Shown: one piece after another, positions 5,806 to 10,196 of the stretch
Layout: each line of letters opens with the position of its first letter
Numbering within the stretch: the stretch's first letter is position 1
Source of the DNA: Candidatus Pacearchaeota archaeon
GTDB taxonomy: Archaea > Nanobdellota > Nanobdellia > Pacearchaeales > GW2011-AR1
Direction of reading: 5' to 3'
DNA: 10,196 nt
Assembly (NCBI GenBank): GCA_003554465.1
Contig: PWGL01000134.1
Coordinates: 1 to 10,196, forward strand
Made by a program: the position numbers and the translations under genes
The notes under the pieces: generated by a model
The model's input: only the letters and a program-made list of their open reading frames with translations
Database searches by the model: none
Told to the model about the DNA's origin: nothing

Positions 5806-7446
5806 ATGGAATTTTATAATCCAAAACCAAAAGAGTACAAAAAAGGTGACTGTAAATATATAGTTGTTAGTGGTTCTGTTATGTCTGGAGTTGGAAAAGG
5901 AACATTTACTTCTTCTCTGGCTACGCTATTAAAATTTAATGGTTTGGATGTTTCTGCTATAAAATTTGATGGCTACCTAAATGTTGATGCAGGAACTTTA
6001 AACCCTTATAGGCACGGCGAAGTTTTTGTTTTAGAAGATGGTACAGAAACAGACTTAGATTTAGGTACATACGAAAGATCTCTACATAGAAACTTGTACC
6101 AACATAATTACCTAACTAGCGGAAAGATATTCAAAAAAATAATAGATAAAGAAAGAGCAGGAGAATACCAAGGTAGAGATGTCCAGTATATTCCTCATGT
6201 AACAGGTGAAATTAAAAAATATATAAGGGAGTTGGCAATTAAAGATAATCCCGATGTCTTAATTATAGAAGTTGGGGGCACTATAGGAGATATAGAAAAT
6301 TCATATTTTATGGAAGCTATGAGAGAGCTAAAGCAAGAAGAGGGTGAGGAAAATGTTTCTTTTGTTAATGTAACATATATAGCCAAGCCAAACTCATTGG
6401 GAGAACAAAAAAGTAAACAAGCTCAATTCGGATTGAAAAGACTTATGGGGATGGGAATAAAACCAGATATAGTCATTTGTAGATGTCAAGAAGAAGTTAA
6501 AAAATCTATAAGAGAAAAATTAAGTTTAGTAATCAATCTAAATATTGAAAATATAATTTCACTAAAAAATTATACTAACATCTATTCTGTACCTTTCTAT
6601 TTAGAAAAAGAAGATTTGCATAGCAGAGTTTTAGAAAAACTAAAATTGAAAAAGAAAAAGAATGATGAATTTAGGGAAAAGTGGAAAAAGATGGTTAATA
6701 AACTATCTAATCCTAAAGAAGAAATAAAAATGGCCATAACTGGCAAATATACTGGTTTACATGACTCTTATATAAGTATTTTAAATGCCTTAGAGCATTG
6801 CCAAGCATTGTTAAAAACAAAAATCAATATTGAATGGATAGATACCACAGATCTAGATGAAAAAGACATAAAGGAAAAGCTTGAAGATGTTGACGGTATT
6901 TTAGTTCCGGGAGGTTTTGGATATAGGGGGACCAATGGAAAAATGAGTTGTATTAGGCATGCAAGAAAAAATAACATACCTTTTCTAGGATTATGCTATG
7001 GTTTCCAGTTAGCAGTTATAGAATTTGCTAGAGAGACTAGCGGGTTAAAAAAGGCCAGTTCAACAGAAATTGAAAAAACTAGCCAGCCAGTTATTGATTT
7101 ATTACCTAAACAAAAAGACATAAAGGAAAAAGGTGGCACAATGAGACTAGGGAGCCATAAAACAAAAATAAAACCAAGTACCAAAGCTCATAAGATATAT
7201 AATAAGAAAGAAGTTAGCGAAAGATTTAGGCATAGGTACGAGGTCAATCCAGAATATGTACAAAAATTTGAAAGTGATGGTTTAGTTTTCTCAGGTAAAT
7301 CAAAAGAAGATGAGAGAGTTATGCAAATACTAGAAATTCCAAATCATAAATTTTTCTTTGCAACCCAATTCCATCCAGAATTCACCTCAAGACCTTTAAG
7401 GCCAAATCCTGTATTTATAGAGTTTGTAAAAAGTTGTAAATCATAA
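5806..7446 (+). CDS. pyrG: CTP synthase (divergent)
   Basis: CTP synthase aminates UTP to CTP with ATP and glutamine. The 546-residue protein has the amidoligase domain (to about 290) and a C-terminal class I glutamine amidotransferase domain. Visible motifs, numbered from ATG 5806, are the P-loop GSVMSGVGKG (23-32), HGEVFVLEDGTETDLDLG, EVGGTIGDIEN, GGFGYRG, nucleophile C397 in LGLCYGFQLAVIEFAR, and H523/E525 in ATQFHPEFTSRP. All catalytic residues are present. Several normally near-invariant stretches differ: the P-loop is usually GGVVSSLGKG, KFDGYLN replaces KxDPYLN, and QKSKQAQ replaces the KTKPTQ segment. About 16 residues precede the first strand. Frames upstream also offer TTG at 5791 or 5794; ATG 5806 is preferred because it restores the 21-nt TATA spacing seen elsewhere. 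The gene is divergent from aspS and convergent with gatE. Confidence 0.93.
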   Translation: MEFYNPKPKEYKKGDCKYIVVSGSVMSGVGKGTFTSSLATLLKFNGLDVSAIKFDGYLNVDAGTLNPYRHGEVFVLEDGTETDLDLGTYERSLHRNLYQHNYLTSGKIFKKIIDKERAGEYQGRDVQYIPHVTGEIKKYIRELAIKDNPDVLIIEVGGTIGDIENSYFMEAMRELKQEEGEENVSFVNVTYIAKPNSLGEQKSKQAQFGLKRLMGMGIKPDIVICRCQEEVKKSIREKLSLVINLNIENIISLKNYTNIYSVPFYLEKEDLHSRVLEKLKLKKKKNDEFREKWKKMVNKLSNPKEEIKMAITGKYTGLHDSYISILNALEHCQALLKTKINIEWIDTTDLDEKDIKEKLEDVDGILVPGGFGYRGTNGKMSCIRHARKNNIPFLGLCYGFQLAVIEFARETSGLKKASSTEIEKTSQPVIDLLPKQKDIKEKGGTMRLGSHKTKIKPSTKAHKIYNKKEVSERFRHRYEVNPEYVQKFESDGLVFSGKSKEDERVMQILEIPNHKFFFATQFHPEFTSRPLRPNPVFIEFVKSCKS

Positions 7447-7465
7447 TTACCATTAAAATATAAAA

Positions 7466-7561
7466 TCATTTTACTTTTTTAAAATCTGCAGTAATAACTT
7501 TCTCTCATTTTACTATTGCAGTTGCAGCAATATAAATATCATTTAATCTCAAGTTTAATTT
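7466..7561 (-). pseudogene. Remnant of a PIN-domain protein C-terminus
   Basis: Between the convergent pyrG and gatE genes, the minus-strand frame from 7561 reads KLNLRLNDIYIAATAIVK, a TGA stop (7505-7507), EKVITADFKKVK and a second TGA (7466-7468). The strings NDIYIAATAIV and VITADFKKV match the last two conserved blocks of PIN-domain RNases (usual text DxxIAATA and xVTxDxDF), in the right order and nearly normal spacing. The N-terminal half with the first active-site acids is absent, since gatE ends 13 nt upstream. Other genes in the window use TGA as a real stop, so this is decay rather than recoding. It is probably a relic of a VapC-like toxin or an rRNA-processing PIN protein. The fragment is short, so the call is tentative. 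Confidence 0.42.
7469..7480 (+). terminator. Oligo-T terminator after pyrG
   Basis: TTTTACTTTTTT begins 22 nt after the pyrG stop codon. Archaeal RNA polymerase ends transcription at such T-rich tracts without a hairpin. No comparable T-run follows gatE on the other strand. Confidence 0.5.
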
Positions 7562-7573
7562 TTATATATTTTT

Positions 7574-9010
7574 CTAACCTAGCAATTTGTTAATAGTCTC
7601 CATTGCCTTTTTTCCGTCAACCTTCCCCTTAAATTTCTTCATAACCAATCCCATATATGCGTTAGGGTTAAGCCCTGGCTTTTCCTTGATTATTTTTCTA
7701 ATCTCTTCTTCCAAATTATCAACCCTTTCCCTATCTAAAGCATCTTCGACATTTTTTCCATTAACTATTTCTTCCATAATTTGCTGAATCTCGCTCTTGC
7801 TTATCTTCTCATCATCTAATGCCTGTAGTATTGACTCTACCACATCTATACTAACTTTATTCTCAACATCTTTAACATTTTTCCCTGTATTATCTGCTAC
7901 ATCTTTAACCCATACTGTTAGTATTTTAGCAACTAAATTTGGTTTATTACAAACATTAACTAATTCTTTAAATTCACTTAATTTGTCCTCTTTAGTCAGC
8001 AACTTAACCAACTCTCCTTTAACTCCCTGTTTTTCCAGCTCAACTTTTTTCTCACTAGAAAGTTTTGGTAGATCTTTTTTAGCATTATTAATTAAACCTC
8101 TATTGATATGTAATAATGGCAAATCTGTCTCAGGATACATCCTTGCAGCTCCGGGCAGTGGCCTTAAAAACTCAGTACTTCCATCTTCTAAAGCATTCCT
8201 CACTTCTTCTTTACTTTTACCTTGCGCTATTAGCTTTTTCTGTCTCTCTACCTCATTATCAAGAGTTTTTTCTATCAACTTTGGATCTTGGACACCTTTA
8301 ATCTCAATTCTCTCACCCTGGTCATCACCTTTTTTAATAGATAAATTAACATCTTGCCTTATAGTTCCTAAACCTCTCTTAACTTTACAAGCTCTTAAGA
8401 TCTCTCCAATTTTTAGAGCTACCTCTTTAGCCTGTTTTGAACTTGTTATGTCTGGAGCAGTAGCAATTTCAACTAAAGGTATTCCCAGTCTATCTAATCT
8501 ATAAACAGTCTTGCCCTTTCCCTTATCAACAATTCTGGCAGCATCTTCTTCCAAACATACCGACTCTATTTTTACCTTACCTTCACTAGTTTCTAAATAA
8601 CCATTTTCAGCTATAAGAACTGTTCTTTGAAATCCTGAAGTATTTGAACCATCTATAACAGTCTTTCTCATTATTTGAGTGTAAGGAATAATCTCACAAT
8701 TTAAAAGTAAACTTATTTGCAATGCCACTTTCAAAGATCCTTCATCAATATCATAAGGCGGTTCTTCATCCAACTCAACCAAACAACAATTATCATAATA
8801 ACCCTGATAAATAAATCTCTTTTTCTTCTGGGCTTCATGCTCAGCAGCAACATCTACTTTCCCACCCTCTCCCGCAACAGCATGCAACTGCCTTTCAACC
8901 TCATAATCAGGCTCATCTTTTCTCAGATAACCAGGACAGTTACAAAACAACTTACCAGTATCTAATTGTTGATGTATTTCCAGCCCTGACTTAATTTTAA
9001 AATCTTCCAT
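7574..9010 (-). CDS. gatE: GatE-type tRNA amidotransferase subunit lacking the GAD domain
   Basis: GatB/GatE proteins phosphorylate tRNA-bound Glu or Asp and accept ammonia from a partner. The 478 residues include SGLEIHQQLDTGKLFCNCP (8-26), MRKTVIDGSNTSGFQRT (114-130), CLEEDAARI (152-160), the GatB signature LDRLGIPLVEIATAPDI (172-188), RGLGTIRQDVNLSI (212-225) and IEIKGVQD (235-242). The SNTSGFQRT wording is GatE-specific; GatB has YFYPDLPKGYQ there. In GatE, a GAD domain lies between the VExEVxRQ helix and the DGxTxYLRPLPG segment, giving about 620 residues. Here EVERQKKL (253-260) is joined after about 15 residues to LEDGSTEFLRPLPGAARM (274-291), so GAD is absent. The tail (about 335-478) is the usual helical plus YqeY-like tRNA-binding region. 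GatE normally pairs with GatD, which is not in the window. Its TATA box lies 21 nt upstream. Confidence 0.92.
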   Translation of the reverse strand: MEDFKIKSGLEIHQQLDTGKLFCNCPGYLRKDEPDYEVERQLHAVAGEGGKVDVAAEHEAQKKKRFIYQGYYDNCCLVELDEEPPYDIDEGSLKVALQISLLLNCEIIPYTQIMRKTVIDGSNTSGFQRTVLIAENGYLETSEGKVKIESVCLEEDAARIVDKGKGKTVYRLDRLGIPLVEIATAPDITSSKQAKEVALKIGEILRACKVKRGLGTIRQDVNLSIKKGDDQGERIEIKGVQDPKLIEKTLDNEVERQKKLIAQGKSKEEVRNALEDGSTEFLRPLPGAARMYPETDLPLLHINRGLINNAKKDLPKLSSEKKVELEKQGVKGELVKLLTKEDKLSEFKELVNVCNKPNLVAKILTVWVKDVADNTGKNVKDVENKVSIDVVESILQALDDEKISKSEIQQIMEEIVNGKNVEDALDRERVDNLEEEIRKIIKEKPGLNPNAYMGLVMKKFKGKVDGKKAMETINKLLG

Positions 9011-9031
9011 GAAATATTATTATTTTAGGGA

Positions 9032-9039
9032 TTAATAAA
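9032..9039 (-). promoter_or_regulatory. TATA box of gatE
   Basis: TTTATTAA on the minus strand ends 21 nt before the gatE ATG at 9010, again implying a leaderless message. Confidence 0.6.
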
Positions 9040-9053
9040 GTTTTTTGATTTTA

Positions 9054-9074
9054 AAAATTTAAAATTGTTAAACA
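9054..9074 (-). promoter_or_regulatory. Upstream element shared with aspS
   Basis: Minus-strand text TGTTTAACAATTTTAAATTTT is about 14 nt upstream of the gatE TATA box and nearly identical to the element at 5698-5717 upstream of aspS. It directly abuts the left inverted repeat of the mobile element, so the element inserted at, or just beyond, the gatE promoter. Confidence 0.3.
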
Positions 9075-9087
9075 GTACCTGGTAACA
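9075..9087 (+). repeat. Left terminal inverted repeat
   Basis: GTACCTGGTAACA, perfectly inverted at 9708-9720. It extends into a small local dyad, ACCTG-GTAA-CAGGT (9077-9090), at this end only. Confidence 0.85.
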
Positions 9088-9144
9088 GGTTAAGAAGAAT
9101 TTCTAAATAAAGATATTTTTACTTCTATAGAATGTCAGGAAAGT

Positions 9145-9154
9145 TTTTTATATA
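9145..9154 (+). promoter_or_regulatory. TATA box of the DUF2080 gene
   Basis: TTTTTATATA ends 19 nt before the ATG at 9174, so the element carries its own archaeal promoter and a leaderless first gene. Confidence 0.6.
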
Positions 9155-9155
9155 G

Positions 9156-9172
9156 TAGTTACTTTGTAACTA
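9156..9172 (+). promoter_or_regulatory. Dyad over the DUF2080 start site, possible operator
   Basis: TAGTTAC-TTT-GTAACTA is a perfect 7-bp inverted repeat lying between the TATA box and the ATG at 9174, across the expected transcription start. A repressor bound there would block initiation. The adjacent DUF2080 protein, which has an AbrB-like look, is a candidate self-repressor. If transcription starts at the ATG, the dyad is not in the RNA, favouring a DNA site over an RNA hairpin. Confidence 0.45.
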
Positions 9173-9173
9173 T

Positions 9174-9314
9174 ATGAAAAAATTAATTGAAATGAAAATG
9201 AAAGGATATGAGGCTCTTGAAAAAGTTGCACAGGCTGGAGGCAATAGTGCAAGAGTTTATGTTCCAAAGAAATGGAAGGGTAAAAAAGTAAAAATTATCC
9301 TCTTGGAGAAATAA
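9174..9314 (+). CDS. DUF2080 family transposon-encoded protein
   Basis: A 46-residue protein. The C-terminal part, GGNSARVYVPKKWKGKKVKI (22-41), matches the DUF2080 family of small archaeal proteins encoded beside IS transposases. The pattern SARVYVPKKWKGKKVKII resembles AbrB/SpoVT swapped-hairpin DNA-binding proteins (strand, xxP, Gly-Lys-xVxV), so a role as element regulator or end-binding accessory is plausible but inferred. It is intact despite loss of most of the transposase. Its stop lies 2 nt before the next start codon, as in a two-gene IS operon. Confidence 0.75.
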   Translation: MKKLIEMKMKGYEALEKVAQAGGNSARVYVPKKWKGKKVKIILLEK

Positions 9315-9316
9315 TA

Positions 9317-9406
9317 ATGAATGAATTAGAATTCGAGAAGTTGCTCAAGAAAAAAGACAGAAAAATAAGAAGTCTTAAGAGAGAAAAAGAAAAACTGGAG
9401 AAATGA
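9317..9406 (+). pseudogene. Transposase N-terminal fragment (coiled coil)
   Basis: Starting at ATG 9317, two nt after the DUF2080 stop, 29 codons encode a strongly charged helix (MNELEFEKLL, then KKKDRKIRSLKREKEK) ending in TGA at 9404-9406. Such a heptad-like Lys/Glu/Leu start is typical of IS66-type transposases. The frame then fails exactly where the C-terminal fragment opens, so the deletion junction lies near 9400 and also shifts frame. Confidence 0.6.
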
Positions 9407-9705
9407 GAGAATCTCTACTTGGGATGACAAGTAGAATGAAGAAGAATGTTTCATTTAGAAAGTTTGCGAGAAAGATAGAAAATGGGATAAATCACTGGTT
9501 CACATGTATTGAGAATTTGGAAGTGGAGCCAACCAATAATTTTGCCGAGCAAGCATTGAGAGAGCTAATTGTTCAGAGGAAAATTATGGGTGGGCTAAGA
9601 TCAGAGAAAGGGGCAAAAACATTAGAGGTTGTTTCAACAATGATTGCTACTTGGAAAAAGAAAGATAAACCTTTACTTGAGACTATGAAGGGTTATATTG
9701 GTTAG
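9403..9705 (+). pseudogene. IS66-type transposase C-terminal fragment
   Basis: The 100-codon open frame encodes only the end of a DDE transposase. The segment EPTNNFAEQALRELIVQRK (42-60) is the IS66 C-terminal block (usual text NNxAERALRPxVxxRK) and carries the third catalytic acid, E49. It is followed by GLRSEKGAKTLEVVSTMIAT, matching the GSxxGAxxxAxxxSLIxT segment. The first two catalytic Asp residues and the zinc-binding region are absent. The ATG at 9403 is probably fortuitous: the frame stays open upstream only to the TAA at 9376-9378, and the sequence joins the N-terminal fragment out of phase. The stop is 2 nt before the right inverted repeat. Confidence 0.8.
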
Positions 9706-9707
9706 AG

Positions 9708-9720
9708 TGTTACCAGGTAC
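9708..9720 (-). repeat. Right terminal inverted repeat
   Basis: TGTTACCAGGTAC is the exact reverse complement of 9075-9087. It begins 2 nt after the transposase stop codon. Confidence 0.85.
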
Positions 9721-9723
9721 GAA

Positions 9724-9744
9724 TTTTTTTATGAAGGGTTTTTT
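9724..9744 (+). terminator. Oligo-T tracts just outside the mobile element
   Basis: Seven T (9724-9730) and six T (9739-9744) separated by a short purine-rich spacer. These fit archaeal T-tract termination for transcripts leaving the element. Confidence 0.4.
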
Positions 9745-9785
9745 GAATGAGTCTAGCCTATTGTTCTTAAAAGAGAAAAATAAAA

Positions 9786-9932
9786 TTAATTTTCAAGTTT
9801 TTTAGAGGCTTTGAAAAGCAAAACTATTTCTAGAATGAATGTAGAAATAATGGTGGCTATAGAAACAAAAATTGTAATGGAAAAAAAATTTGCCCATGGG
9901 CCAAGTTGTTGAAATATCGTAAAAAAGAACAA
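9786..9932 (-). CDS. Possible small single-pass membrane protein
   Basis: A minus-strand frame from TTG 9932 gives 48 residues: a short lead with FFFTIFQQLGPWAN, one strongly hydrophobic stretch (ITIFVSIATIISTFILEIVL, about 19-38), then a basic end (FKASKKLEN). The pattern is a plausible membrane helix with a positive cytosolic tail. Directly after the stop, the minus strand has a T-rich tract (about 9768-9785) that could terminate transcription. Against it: no ATG, no clear Shine-Dalgarno or well-spaced TATA box, and a TAA 6 nt before the TTG. It could instead be the tail of a decayed larger membrane protein. I do not recognise the family. The rest of 9745-9992 shows no other gene. Confidence 0.3.
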   Translation of the reverse strand: MFFFTIFQQLGPWANFFSITIFVSIATIISTFILEIVLLFKASKKLEN

Positions 9933-9992
9933 GATTAGTTAAGACTGTGTATTATTTTGGGGGTCGTGCAACACAGCAGTTAAACAAAAAAG

Positions 9993-10000
9993 TTTATAAA
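9993..10000 (+). promoter_or_regulatory. TATA box of the right-edge membrane gene
   Basis: TTTATAAA ends exactly 21 nt before the ATG at 10022. Being palindromic, it could also drive minus-strand transcription toward 9932. Confidence 0.65.
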
Positions 10001-10021
10001 CACAAAAAAACTGTAAAAGTA

Positions 10022-10196
10022 ATGGTAAAAACACAATACATATTCTATGTAATAGGTATAATCTTTCTATTTGCTACTGTGGTTTATTTCTCATATGAAT
10101 TCTTATTAGATTTACCAGATATAATTAAAACAATTATTCTTATCTGCCTAACTATTGCTTTCTTTTTTGCAGCAGACTTTATGGAGGGAAAAGACA
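10022..10196 (+). CDS. Two-helix membrane protein, N-terminal part (cut by window edge)
   Basis: From ATG 10022, 58 codons are open to the window end. Two hydrophobic segments are evident: residues 6-25 (IFYVIGIIFLFATVVYFSYE region) and 34-52 (IIKTIILICLTIAFFFAAD), joined by a short loop EFLLDLPD. The N-terminus (MVKTQ) is short and basic, so it is probably cytosolic, and after helix 2 the chain (FMEGKD) returns to the cytosol. No family is recognised. The well-placed TATA box supports a real, leaderless gene. Confidence 0.6.
   Translation, partial: MVKTQYIFYVIGIIFLFATVVYFSYEFLLDLPDIIKTIILICLTIAFFFAADFMEGKD

Larger units (their letters stand above)
9075..9720 (+). mobile_element. Internally deleted IS66-like element (non-autonomous)
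   Basis: This 646-bp unit is bounded by perfect 13-bp inverted repeats. Inside are a promoter, a DUF2080 transposon-encoded gene, a 29-codon piece matching a transposase N-terminal coiled coil, and a frame encoding only the C-terminal end of an IS66-type DDE transposase. The central zinc-binding and first two catalytic-acid parts are missing, so it cannot move without help from a full-length copy. No convincing target-site duplication flanks it: the eight bases outside each end differ, suggesting an old insertion or slightly misplaced ends. Confidence 0.8.

Noticed and set aside
7466..7507. TGA recoded as a sense codon in the PIN-like frame
   Set aside because: Several intact genes here end in TGA at normal positions (gatA, the phosphodiesterase, the peptidase, the gatC-like gene), and the PIN frame also lacks its N-terminal half, so decay is simpler.
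7797..8504. Long plus-strand open frame (235 codons) antisense to gatE
   Set aside because: Its Ser/Leu/Thr-rich text without domain motifs is the mirror of the strongly conserved gatE frame; other plus-strand frames here and antisense to gatA, the phosphodiesterase and pyrG are likewise shadows.
82..9118. Exact 14-base match AAATAAAGATATTT between the left edge (82-95, minus) and inside the mobile element (9105-9118)
   Set aside because: I considered a second copy of the element disrupting the HAD gene, but the terminal repeat is not present at the left edge, and in such AT-rich DNA a few 14-base matches are expected by chance.
9067..9728. Target-site duplication flanking the mobile element
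   Set aside because: The eight bases before the left end (GTTAAACA) and after the right end (GAATTTTT) do not match, so no duplication can be claimed.
1..10196. tRNA, rRNA, CRISPR array or replication origin
   Set aside because: No cloverleaf with a T-loop sequence, no rRNA text, no regularly spaced repeats and no cdc6/orc-linked repeat cluster were seen.

Overview
The window looks like a stretch of a small, AT-rich archaeal genome, most likely a DPANN-type lineage (inference). The archaeal signals are a GatE-type amidotransferase subunit, a DUF2080 transposon gene of the kind seen in archaea, and TATA-box promoters placed almost exactly 21 nt upstream of start codons, implying leaderless mRNAs. 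Genes are tightly packed, with repeated 4-nt ATGA overlaps.

Layout. From 4207 down to the left edge runs one minus-strand operon: a GatC-like small protein, a family S51 peptidase, a YfcE/MJ0936-type phosphodiesterase, GatA, a minimal nucleotidyltransferase, a CYTH-domain (CyaB-like) protein and a decayed HAD-family nucleotidase. Upstream of it, on the same strand but with its own promoter, is aspS (4255-5646). A divergent promoter region (5647-5805) separates aspS from pyrG (CTP synthase, plus strand, to 7446). pyrG converges on gatE (7574-9010, minus); the gap between them holds what looks like the rotted C-terminus of a PIN-domain gene. From 9075 to 9720 lies a 646-bp element with perfect 13-bp terminal inverted repeats. 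It carries an intact DUF2080 gene and a transposase reduced to its two ends, so it is an internally deleted IS66-like element. The right end holds a possible tiny minus-strand membrane protein and the start of a plus-strand two-helix membrane protein that runs off the window.

Functional theme: tRNA-dependent amidation. A bacterial-type AspRS with residues associated with non-discriminating enzymes (His31, Gly81) sits with GatA, a GatC-like protein and a GatE-type subunit. Together they could charge tRNA-Asn with Asp and amidate it, and possibly do the same for Gln. The most striking point is that both AspRS and the GatE-type protein appear to have lost the same inserted domain (GAD), each by a clean internal deletion. 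GatE is also present alongside GatA rather than its usual partner GatD. A sequence element upstream of the TATA box is shared by aspS and gatE, hinting at co-regulation.

No rRNA, tRNA, CRISPR array or replication origin was recognised. All assignments come from reading motifs by eye; no database search was possible.
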